This document shows, piece by piece, positions 56,755-64,000 of a DNA stretch of 64,000 bases. The stretch is from contig JBBQHI010000002.1 of NCBI GenBank assembly GCA_038323835.1, positions 62,001-126,000 on the forward strand. The letters are read 5' to 3'. This DNA is from JACVRW01 sp038323835. Its GTDB lineage: Bacteria > Actinomycetota > Thermoleophilia > Solirubrobacterales > Thermoleophilaceae. Below the pieces are notes generated by a model. It was given only the letters and a program-made list of their open reading frames with translations. It was not told where the DNA came from and did not search any database. Each line of letters starts with the position of its first letter. Position 1 is the stretch's first letter. The translations under genes and the position numbers were made by a program.

Positions 56755-59661
56755 GTGAAGAGCCTCTCGGCCATGTCCTCGCGCCTCCCGGCGCGACTCC
56801 CCCTCGCGACCGTGAAGGCGCTCGTGCCCGTCGCCGTGGCCGCGTCGCTGCTCATGGCGAGCGGGCTGGTCCAGGCCGCCGCGCCCACCGCCGGCTTCGA
56901 CTGGTCCCCCACGGTGCCGGCGATCGGGCAGACGGTGACCTTCAACTCCAGCACCGCCGACGACGACGGCGACGCCATCGACTCCATCGTGTGGGACTTC
57001 GGCGGCGGTGCCACCGACTCCGGCGCCAACGTACAGCACGCCTTCGCCAGCCCGGGCCAGAAGTCCGTGACGATGACGGTCACCGACTCGGCCAACGAGT
57101 CGACCGTGGTGACTCACCCCCTGCGGGTGAACGCCCCGCCCTCGGCGTCATTCACCGTCAGCCCCTCGCCGGTGTCCGCGAACCAGAGCGTGTCGCTGGA
57201 TGCCTCGGGCACCACCGACGACGCGGCCATCGCCAACAGCTCCTACGAGTGGGACCTGGACAACGACGGCCAGTACGACGACGCCACCGGCCAGCAGCTC
57301 ACCCAGTCCTTCTCCACGCCCGGCCTGAAGGTCATCGGCCTGCGCGTCACGGACTCCGAGAACGAGTCCGACACAGCTTCGCGGAGCGTCACCGTGGTGG
57401 CGCTGAACTCACCGCCCCAGGCGGCGTTCGGCTTCAGCCCCACCCGTCCGAACGTGGGTCAGACAGTGTCCTTCGACGCCACGACCTCGACCGACGACCA
57501 GCCGATCCCCGCCACCGGATACGACTGGGACCTCGACAACGACGGCCAGTACGACGACGCCACCGGCCCGACGCCCACCACCTCCTTCCCGACGCCGGGC
57601 AGCAGGACGGTCGGGCTGCGCGTGACCGACTCGAACGGCGTCCGCGACAGCACCTCGCACCCGCTGATCGTGAACGCCCCGCCGAGCGCGGCGTTCAGCT
57701 TCACGCCGCAGTCCCCGGTCACCGGGCAGGTCGTGTCCTTCAACGGGTCCGCCTCGAGCGACGACCTGAGCCTCGCCGAGGGCGCCTTCGACTGGGACCT
57801 CGACGGCGACGGCCAGTACGGGGACGCCGCCGGCCGCCAGCCGAGCAAGATCTACAGCACCGCGGGCACCAGGACCGTGCGCCTGCGGGTCACCGACTCG
57901 GGCGGTGTGAGCGACGTGACCACGGCTTCGGTGAGCGTGACGCAGGCCAACACCCCGCCGCAGCCGGCCTTCACCATCAGCCCGGCAAGCCCCGACGTGG
58001 GCGACCAGGTGTCGATGAACGCGGCCACCACCACAGACGACAAGACGCTCCCCGCCAGCGCGTACGCCTGGGATCTGGACGGCGACACCCAGTACGACGA
58101 CGCCACGGGCCTCACGCCCACCACCGCGTTCGCGACCTCGGGAGCCAAGCCGATCGGGCTGCAGGTCACGGACTCCGACGGCGTGGCCGTCGCGGTGTCC
58201 CACAGCGTGACCGTGCTGGCCAACGCGACCCCGGTGGCACGCGCCACGTTCACCCCGGCGCGCCCCAACCCGGGCGCCACCGTGACCTTCAACGCCTCCA
58301 CCTCGACGGACGACGACCCGATTCCGGCCAATGCCTACACCTGGGACTTCGACGGCGACGGTCAGTACGACGACGGCACCGGCGTGTCACCCACCACCTC
58401 GTTCGCGACCCCGGGGGCGAAGTCGGTGGGCCTGCGTGTGACCGACGCGGACACCGCCGCGGGCTCCACGATCGTGAGCGTTCCGGTGAACCGGGCACCC
58501 TCGGCGAACTTCGGCTTCAACCCGCAGACCCCGCGCGTGGGCGAGAGCGTGACCTTCACCTCGGCCGCGGGCGATGACGTGGCCCTTCCCACCACCGCAG
58601 GCACCATCTCCTGGGACCTCGACAACGACGGCCAGTTCGACGACGGCAGCGCCGCCACGGCCACCCGGGCCTATACCTCCGCCGGCGACCAGACGGTGCG
58701 CATGCGGGTGCAGGACGCGGGCGGCCTCGTGACCATCGGGTCGCGCACCTTCCCGGTCCAGCAGTTCCAGCCCACGGCGTCGTTCACGTCCTCCCCGGCC
58801 CACCCGCTGCCCGGGCAGACGGTGACCTTCCGGTCCACCAGCACCCCCTCCCAGGGCTCCCAGATCACCTCCCAGGAGTGGGATTTGGACGGAATTAGCG
58901 GGATCGACGCAACCGGTCCGGTGGTGACCACGATCTATCGGACCGCCGGGCGTCGTACGGTGACGCTGACAGTGAGGGACAGCCAGGGATACGACATAAC
59001 CACCGCGCCGGTCGCGGTGAACGCGCCTCCTATCGCGGCTTTCCGCGTGTCTCCGACCCAACCCTACGTGGGCGACCAGGTGAGCCTGGTGTCCGTTTCG
59101 AGCGATCCCGACGGCCCCGTCTCGTCGGAGGCATGGGATCTCGACGGCGACGGCCAGTACGACGACGCCACCGGTAAGACCACCTCGAAGAGCTTCACGA
59201 CCGCAGGGGCGCACACCGTCCGGCTGCGGGTGGTGGACTCGGCGGGCGCGGCCGGCTCCGCGGCGGTCACGATGAACGTCCAGACGCGCCCGGTGCCTCC
59301 CGTCACCAAGCTTCCGCAGCTCAACGCGCGCGTGCGGGTCAACGCCCAGCGCGGCAAGTCCAGCACCCGGATCCTGACCCTCGGCGTGCGCGCACCGCGC
59401 GGGGCCGTGGTGAAGGTGAAGTGCATCGGCAGGGGCTGTCCGCGCCGCAGGGCTTCCAGCACGCGCTCCAAGGGCAAGGCCCTGCGGATGCACTGGCTCG
59501 AGCACCGCCTCCGCGCCGGCACCCGGATCACGATCTCCGTCACACGCTCGGGCTACATCGGCTCCTACACCTCGCTGCTGGTGAGGCGCTCGAAGGGAGT
59601 GTCCCGCGACGACCTCTGCCTGCTGCCGAGCAGGAAGAAGCCGGGGAGGTGCCCCTCGTGA
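56755..59661 (+). CDS. Secreted nine-PKD-repeat protein with Cys-rich basic C-terminal domain
   Basis: 968 residues. A signal-like hydrophobic segment (ALVPVAVAASLLMASGLVQAAA) is followed by nine PKD-type repeats of about 88 residues (about 45-850). Repeats typically start P-x-A-x-F-x-x-x-P and carry WDLDGDGQYDDATG, whose DxDxDG spacing looks calcium-binding; repeats 1 and 8 have degenerate loops. The last 85 residues (VKVKCIGRGCPRRRASSTR ... WLEHRLRAGTRI ... LCLLPS ... RCPS) form a basic domain with four Cys that also ends the next protein. PKD arrays mediate adhesion or spacing outside the cell. It is coupled to the next gene (GTGA). Confidence 0.85.
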   Translation: MKSLSAMSSRLPARLPLATVKALVPVAVAASLLMASGLVQAAAPTAGFDWSPTVPAIGQTVTFNSSTADDDGDAIDSIVWDFGGGATDSGANVQHAFASPGQKSVTMTVTDSANESTVVTHPLRVNAPPSASFTVSPSPVSANQSVSLDASGTTDDAAIANSSYEWDLDNDGQYDDATGQQLTQSFSTPGLKVIGLRVTDSENESDTASRSVTVVALNSPPQAAFGFSPTRPNVGQTVSFDATTSTDDQPIPATGYDWDLDNDGQYDDATGPTPTTSFPTPGSRTVGLRVTDSNGVRDSTSHPLIVNAPPSAAFSFTPQSPVTGQVVSFNGSASSDDLSLAEGAFDWDLDGDGQYGDAAGRQPSKIYSTAGTRTVRLRVTDSGGVSDVTTASVSVTQANTPPQPAFTISPASPDVGDQVSMNAATTTDDKTLPASAYAWDLDGDTQYDDATGLTPTTAFATSGAKPIGLQVTDSDGVAVAVSHSVTVLANATPVARATFTPARPNPGATVTFNASTSTDDDPIPANAYTWDFDGDGQYDDGTGVSPTTSFATPGAKSVGLRVTDADTAAGSTIVSVPVNRAPSANFGFNPQTPRVGESVTFTSAAGDDVALPTTAGTISWDLDNDGQFDDGSAATATRAYTSAGDQTVRMRVQDAGGLVTIGSRTFPVQQFQPTASFTSSPAHPLPGQTVTFRSTSTPSQGSQITSQEWDLDGISGIDATGPVVTTIYRTAGRRTVTLTVRDSQGYDITTAPVAVNAPPIAAFRVSPTQPYVGDQVSLVSVSSDPDGPVSSEAWDLDGDGQYDDATGKTTSKSFTTAGAHTVRLRVVDSAGAAGSAAVTMNVQTRPVPPVTKLPQLNARVRVNAQRGKSSTRILTLGVRAPRGAVVKVKCIGRGCPRRRASSTRSKGKALRMHWLEHRLRAGTRITISVTRSGYIGSYTSLLVRRSKGVSRDDLCLLPSRKKPGRCPS

Positions 59662-60920
59662 GGGCGCGGCTGGGACTGCTCGCCGGCCTCCTCGCCGCGA
59701 TCGTGCTGATCCCTGCCGCTTCCGCTTCCGCGCTTGTCGATCCGACGGGCGACTTCACCTTCGCCCCCGACGTCCCGCTGGCGGGCCAGACGGTGACGTT
59801 CACCCCTAAGGACCTCGCCGATCCCGAGGTCCTGCCGCTCACAGGGGGGATCAAGTCCGTCGCCTTCGACTTCGGCGACGGCAGCACCGTGACCGACTCC
59901 ACCGCGCCGTTCGGTGCGCAGGAGCACATCTTCGGCAGCGCCGGCACGCGGACGGTGATCATGACCATCACCGACAACGAGGACGAGACCGCCTCCATCT
60001 CCCACAACGTCCGGGTGAACTCGCGCCCCACCGCCCGCTTCACGTTCTCGCCCGACACGCCCAACGTGGGCCAGAAGGTGAGCCTCGACGCCGGCGCCTC
60101 CACGGACAACGTCTCCATCGCGAACTACGACTGGGACCTCGACGGCGACGGCCAGTACGACGACGCCCAGGGCAAGACGACCAGCGTCACCTTCCGCACC
60201 ACCGGCGCGAAGACCGTCCGGCTGCGCGTGACCGACTCCGACGGCGTGACGGCCACCGCCGAGGCCGGCATTCACGTGAATCTCCCACCCACGGCCGCGT
60301 TCGTGTTCTCGCCCGCGAAGCCGGTCACCGGCGGCAGTGTTGACGTCACCTCGGTGTCCACCGACCCCGACGGCCCGATCACGGGCCAGACCTGGGACCT
60401 GGACGGCGACGGCCAGTACGACGACGCCGCCGGCTCCACCGCCTCCGTGATCTACAAGCTGGCCGGGGCCAAGACCGTGGGGCTGCGCGTGACCGACGCG
60501 CAGGGCAGGACGGACACGAAGACGGTGAGCTTCACCGTGGTGCTCGCCGATCTGCCCGAGGCCCTCCCGATCTCCCCCTGGCCGGTGACCCGGGTGGCGG
60601 GCGTGGCCAGCGTCAAGCTCACGCGCATCGACCTTCTCAGCATCCGCACCCCGATCGGGACCACCGTGAAGGTGAAGTGCGTCGGCAAGGGCTGCCCGAG
60701 GCGCAGGGCATCCAGCACCCGCGCCAAGCGCAAGCTCGTCCGCCTGCGCTGGCTGGAGCACAGGCTGCGCCCGGGCACCCGCATCGTGATCGCGATAACC
60801 GAGCCCGGGCGGATCGGCCAGTACACGACCTACACTCTCCGTAAGGCGAAGAAGCCGATCCGCAAGCGACTGTGCCTGTATCCAGGCCAGGCCAAGGCCA
60901 CCAGGTGCCCCAAGAAATGA
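59658..60920 (+). CDS. Secreted three-PKD-repeat protein with the same C-terminal domain
   Basis: 420 residues from a GTG overlapping the previous stop. Signal peptide: RLGLLAGLLAAIVLIPAASASA. Three PKD repeats (about 25-300), the last two with WDLDGDGQYDDA. The C-terminal domain (about 335-420) reads VKVKCVGKGCPRRRASSTR, WLEHRLRPGTRIVIAI, GRIGQYT and RLCLYPG...RCPKK, closely similar to the end of the preceding protein, so the pair arose by duplication. It is probably exported to the cell surface. Its stop overlaps the next ATG (ATGA). Confidence 0.85.
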   Translation: MRARLGLLAGLLAAIVLIPAASASALVDPTGDFTFAPDVPLAGQTVTFTPKDLADPEVLPLTGGIKSVAFDFGDGSTVTDSTAPFGAQEHIFGSAGTRTVIMTITDNEDETASISHNVRVNSRPTARFTFSPDTPNVGQKVSLDAGASTDNVSIANYDWDLDGDGQYDDAQGKTTSVTFRTTGAKTVRLRVTDSDGVTATAEAGIHVNLPPTAAFVFSPAKPVTGGSVDVTSVSTDPDGPITGQTWDLDGDGQYDDAAGSTASVIYKLAGAKTVGLRVTDAQGRTDTKTVSFTVVLADLPEALPISPWPVTRVAGVASVKLTRIDLLSIRTPIGTTVKVKCVGKGCPRRRASSTRAKRKLVRLRWLEHRLRPGTRIVIAITEPGRIGQYTTYTLRKAKKPIRKRLCLYPGQAKATRCPKK

Positions 60921-61303
60921 CCGGCATCCGCCAGCTCAGCCTCGTGCTCGTACTCGCCCTGGCGTCGTTCGGGGCGCTGTTCGCCGCCGGGCGCGCCGGC
61001 CGCGAACCGGAGCCACAGGCGGCGCCGCCACGCGCGGTGGCGCTGCCGGCGGCCTCGGTGGCAGTCGCCAGCCTGAAGACCACGTCGGCGATTCCGGCGC
61101 TGCGGGAGCGGAAGGTCAAGCACAAGAAGGCGCCCGCCCCCACACCGGCGGCGGCCGAGCCCGTGGCCACCCCGGAGCCCACGATCGCGCCCACACCGAC
61201 GCCCGCGCCCACGCCCACTCCGGCACCCACGCCGACACCGGCCCCGACTCCCGCTCCGAAGCCCCGGCCCTCGCCGGGGCAGAGCTTCGACGACTCGGGT
61301 TGA
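60917..61303 (+). CDS. Membrane-anchored or secreted Pro-rich protein
   Basis: 128 residues: an N-terminal hydrophobic segment (LSLVLVLALASFGALFAAG, about 7-25), a basic stretch (LRERKVKHKK) and a tail of repeated PTPAP/PTPTPAP units (about 80-118), a wall- or periplasm-spanning type of spacer. No catalytic domain and no known family. The ATG is inside the stop of the PKD gene (ATGA), and the kinase-like gene starts 4 bp after its stop. It is therefore an integral member of this operon. Confidence 0.75.
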   Translation: MTGIRQLSLVLVLALASFGALFAAGRAGREPEPQAAPPRAVALPAASVAVASLKTTSAIPALRERKVKHKKAPAPTPAAAEPVATPEPTIAPTPTPAPTPTPAPTPTPAPTPAPKPRPSPGQSFDDSG

Positions 61304-61307
61304 TCCG

Positions 61308-62957
61308 ATGAGCGAGCACACTCCGACAAAGACCCCGTCACGCCGGCGGGCAGCTCCGACCAGGATCGCGGGCCACCACCTGCTGCGTCCGCTGGAGGGC
61401 AGCCACGCGACGTGGGAGGTGCCGAGCGACGATCCCAAGCGCATCGAGCTGCTGGTGCTAGGTCGCGCCCGCAAGAGCGACGAGCCCGAGGTCCTCACGG
61501 CCTTCGATCGCCGGCTGCGGGCCCGGGCGTCCCTGCGCCATCCCCACCTCGCGTCCGTGGTCGACGGCGGCGAGAGCCCCCGCGGCCCGTACGTGGTGGT
61601 CTCGCTCCCGCGTTCGCAGCCGCTCTCAGCGCTGATCTCCGAGGGCCCGCTCGACCCAGCCCGCACCTACCGCGTGCTGGCCGGAGTGGCCGACGCCCTG
61701 GACGCGGCCCACGCCCGCTGGCTGATCCACACCGATCTCACTCCGCGCGCGGTGTTCGTCGAGCCCGACGAGAGCGACTGGGGCTACCTCACCGACTTCG
61801 GCATCGTCCACAACCGCGCACCGATGGCCTTCGCCCGGGCGGGCTACCGCTCGCCCGAGGAGCTCCGCGGCGAGGCGCCGTTGCCCGAGAGCAACGTCTA
61901 CTCGCTGGCCTGCGTCGTCTACGCGTGCCTTACCGGCTCCGCCCCGTTCGGGCGCAAGTCGAGCCGCGCGGCCGTCCAGGCCCAGCTGCACGAGCCACCG
62001 CCCCGTCTCACGGAGGCGCGTCCCGATCTGCCCAGGCTGATGGACATCGTGCTGAACTCGGCCCTGTCGGAGGACCCCGACGAGCGGCCTAAGTCGGCCG
62101 GGGCACTGATGCAGGAGGTCGGTCAGGCGCTGGGCGTGGTCGAACGCCCCGAGAACGGGGCAGCCCGGTCCGGACGCTTCCGGCGCCGCGGCGCCGACGC
62201 GCCCGCCGAGGAGGGCACGTGGTCCGTTCGCTCGTCGGCCACCGCCACCACGGCCGGCCAGGGCCGCAGCAGGCACTCCGTGGCCGGCGGCGAGGCCGCT
62301 CCCGCGGTCGAGCCGGCGCCCGCCGCATCGCCCCAGCGAACCCGCCCCTCGCCTCGTGTCCGCCTCACCCCGGCAGCGCCCACCACGCGCCGCGAGCCCG
62401 ATGGCACCCGCGCGAAGCGCCGTCGAGGCGCCCCGCCGCTCGTGCTCGGAGCCCTGCTCCTCGTCGCGATCGCCGGCGCGGGAGTGGCGGGCTGGGCCCT
62501 CGGCAGCTCTGACACCAAGGCCAAGCCCGACCCCACCGTCGTGGCCTCCCAGCGCGCGGCCGCCGCCAGGGCCAGCGCCGCCACCGCTCAGGAGCGCGAG
62601 CGCGTGGCCTGGCTGGACTCGGCCAACACCTCCGTGAAGCGCCTCGACACCCGCCGCGCCGCGTACCGGCGGAGCCTGGCACGGGCCACCACCCCCTCCG
62701 ACCAGGCCGCGGCCGCACGCCGCCTCGCCTCGTCCTTCGCAGCCGGGCAGTCCGTGGTGAAGGACGCCCCGGCAAGCGTGACCGGCGCCACCGCCCTCGG
62801 TGATGCCGTGCGGACCGCGGAGGCCGCCTACACGCGGCTCGGCACGGCCGCGCGCAACGGCAACCGCTCCGCGTACCGCCGCGCCGGCGACTCCGTGCGC
62901 CAGGCGGAGCGCGACGTGGACACCGCCCTGAAGCAGCTCGGCGAACCCCCGGCGTAA
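61308..62957 (+). CDS. Membrane Ser/Thr kinase-like protein, predicted pseudokinase
   Basis: 549 residues. The kinase fold (about 20-275) is recognisable: LRHPHLASVVDGG, LIHTDLTPRAVFV in the place of HRDLKPxN, LTDFGIV (DFG intact), GYRSPEELRG and VYSLACVVYACLTGSAPF. Key residues are changed. There is no Gly-rich loop, the ATP-anchoring VAIK Lys is absent (IELLVL, about 46-51), the catalytic-loop Lys is Thr145 and the Asn is Ala148; Asp143 remains. A linker of about 100 residues, one TM (about 375-397) and an extracellular helical domain of about 145 residues follow, as in PknB-type receptors. Likely a scaffold or sensor for the PKD proteins encoded just upstream. Confidence 0.8.
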   Translation: MSEHTPTKTPSRRRAAPTRIAGHHLLRPLEGSHATWEVPSDDPKRIELLVLGRARKSDEPEVLTAFDRRLRARASLRHPHLASVVDGGESPRGPYVVVSLPRSQPLSALISEGPLDPARTYRVLAGVADALDAAHARWLIHTDLTPRAVFVEPDESDWGYLTDFGIVHNRAPMAFARAGYRSPEELRGEAPLPESNVYSLACVVYACLTGSAPFGRKSSRAAVQAQLHEPPPRLTEARPDLPRLMDIVLNSALSEDPDERPKSAGALMQEVGQALGVVERPENGAARSGRFRRRGADAPAEEGTWSVRSSATATTAGQGRSRHSVAGGEAAPAVEPAPAASPQRTRPSPRVRLTPAAPTTRREPDGTRAKRRRGAPPLVLGALLLVAIAGAGVAGWALGSSDTKAKPDPTVVASQRAAAARASAATAQERERVAWLDSANTSVKRLDTRRAAYRRSLARATTPSDQAAAARRLASSFAAGQSVVKDAPASVTGATALGDAVRTAEAAYTRLGTAARNGNRSAYRRAGDSVRQAERDVDTALKQLGEPPA

Positions 62958-62965
62958 GCCTGGGC

Positions 62966-63092
62966 GTGGCCCACCACCACCTGGTGAGAGACCATCCGCG
63001 CCCGGCTCTCCGAGGACCCCTGGGCGGACGGGCACCCGATCATCGAGACCTCGGAGCCGTGGTCGGTGTGGCTGCGCGCGGACGCCGACTGA
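62966..63092 (+). pseudogene. Remnant of a YciI-like gene
   Basis: A GTG frame begins VAHHHLVRD, resembling the start of YciI-like proteins (MAHYLLVYE). In another frame the same stretch ends RARLSEDPWADG...ETSEPWSVWL before TGA at 63090-63092, which resembles the family's C-terminus (RARLADDPW...IEPWxVWL). The middle, about 60 residues, is missing and the two ends are out of frame. It lies between the pseudokinase gene and the 3' end of murG. Confidence 0.45.
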
Positions 63093-63099
63093 GGCCGAC

Positions 63100-64000
63100 T
63101 CAGGCCCGGATCATCCCGAGCACGCCGTCGGCGATCCGCTCGGCCGCGTCCGGGCGGGCCGCGGCGCGAGCGGCGTTGGCCATCTCCGCCAGCCGCTGGG
63201 GCGCCCCCAGGAGCGTGGCCGTCTCGCGCGCGAGCCGCGGGCCGTCCAGCTCGTCGTCCGGCACCACCACCGCCGCCCCCGCGGCCTCCATGTGGCGCGC
63301 GTTGGCCATCTGGTGGTCGCCGGTGGCGTGCGGGTAGGGCACCAGGATCGCGGGGAGCCCGGCGGCGGCCACCTCCAGCACCGACCCTCCCGCCCGGGCC
63401 ACCACCAGGTCGGCGGCGGCCAGCGCGTCCGCGAACGGCTCGATGTAGGCGAAGAGTCGGTAGTGCGCCGGGGCGCCGAGGGCGTCGAGCCGTCGGCGCA
63501 GGTCCGCGTGGTCGCGCTGCCCGGAGGCGTGGAGGATCGTGCACGGCGCCGCGCTCCCGAACGCGTCGAGGGCGGCGTCGTTCAGGCGACGGGCGCCGAG
63601 CGAGCCCCCGAACACCAGCACGCAGAGCCCGTCCTCCGCCAGGCCGAGACGCCGGCGGGCCGAGGAGCGATCGGCCACGCCGGTGTTCCGGGGCACCGGG
63701 CGCCCCACGACCTCATAGCGGCGTCCGTTGCGTCCCTCGAGAGGAAAGGCGAGATACACCCGGCGCGCCAGCGGGGCCAGGAGGCGGTTGGCCACCCCCA
63801 GGTGGCTGTCGGCCTCGGTGATAGCCAACGGGAGCCGCAGGGAGCGTGCGGCCAGGCCCACGGGGCCGGCCACGTAGCCGCCCCCGCCGATCACCGCGTC
63901 GGCGCCGCCGCGTCGAAGGATGCGGCGCGCCCGTCCGGTGGCCCGGCCCGCCAGGCCGAGCGCGTACGCGGCCCGCAGCGGGTTGCGCCGGTCGATGCCG
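63100..64000 (-). CDS. murG: MurG, UDP-GlcNAc:lipid I transferase (5' end outside window)
   Basis: About 300 C-terminal residues are in the window. Seen: DAVIGGGGYVAGPVGLAAR, LVFGGSLGARRLND (start of the C-terminal domain), ADLVVARAGGSVLEVAAAGLPAILVPYPHATGDHQMANA (in parts: ARAGGSVLEVAAAG; HQMANA), the UDP-GlcNAc site. The usual HEQNAVPG loop reads TEADSHLGVANR here. It adds GlcNAc to lipid I. It belongs with murC-murB-ftsQ-ftsZ on the same strand but is separated from murC by the plus-strand PKD operon. Confidence 0.93.
   Translation of the reverse strand, partial: GIDRRNPLRAAYALGLAGRATGRARRILRRGGADAVIGGGGYVAGPVGLAARSLRLPLAITEADSHLGVANRLLAPLARRVYLAFPLEGRNGRRYEVVGRPVPRNTGVADRSSARRRLGLAEDGLCVLVFGGSLGARRLNDAALDAFGSAAPCTILHASGQRDHADLRRRLDALGAPAHYRLFAYIEPFADALAAADLVVARAGGSVLEVAAAGLPAILVPYPHATGDHQMANARHMEAAGAAVVVPDDELDGPRLARETATLLGAPQRLAEMANAARAAARPDAAERIADGVLGMIRA

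Noticed and set aside
56755..59661. Tandem DNA repeats as a mobile or phase-variable element
   Set aside because: The repetition reflects the PKD protein repeats; units are diverged and coding, with no slippage-prone short repeats.

Overview
The window is a 64 kb piece of a very GC-rich bacterial chromosome. Gene content points to the Actinobacteriota, most likely the class Thermoleophilia (Solirubrobacter/Conexibacter type). The grounds are the GC content, frequent GTG starts with GTGA/ATGA stop-start overlaps, an ftsZ-ftsQ-murB-murC-murG cluster without ftsA, a pH-sensor-type class III cyclase, and PKD proteins with a basic four-cysteine C-terminal domain. The assignment is inferred from memory of families, not from a search.

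Positions 1-14032 are mainly envelope and polysaccharide genes: two GT-C type membrane glycosyltransferases and an LPG-synthase/flippase-like protein (minus), a secreted GH2 glycosidase and a small lipoprotein (plus), a minus-strand operon of a 63-aa membrane protein, a kinase-like/methyltransferase fusion and a membrane sulfatase, and a plus-strand operon of GT2, methyltransferase, Wzx-like flippase and a hotdog-like protein. A molybdopterin oxidoreductase with a perfect palindromic operator follows (14046-16344).

From 16880 to the right end, the minus strand carries a nearly continuous series of housekeeping genes: murG, murC, murB, ftsQ, ftsZ, GNAT, gcvT, gcvH, gcvPA, gcvPB, trpS, scpA, scpB, rluB, aroH, hisC, DAHP synthase, tyrA, aroA, cmk, der, HAD, metK, priA, def, fmt (listed in transcription order). 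Modules that are mostly on the plus strand interrupt this series. These are a glc-type glycolate operon (permease, glcD, glcE, glcF, malate synthase; 17873-25107) between def and fmt; an adenylate cyclase between priA and metK; an rlmN/EamA/LysR/PAS-EAL group between rluB and scpB; and a four-gene PKD/pseudokinase operon (56755-62957) between murC and murG.

Two features look least explained. One is a family of short palindromic elements (core CCCGATCG-N-CGATCGGG with conserved flanks) found at seven places, always touching a gene's 3' end, including a 47-bp tandem array and a 50-bp tandem duplication that copies the end of metK. The other is the PKD/pseudokinase operon: two secreted PKD proteins that share a basic CxGxGCP C-terminal domain, a Pro-rich membrane-anchored protein, and a membrane kinase-like protein that has lost key catalytic residues. 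No tRNA, rRNA, CRISPR array or transposase was seen.
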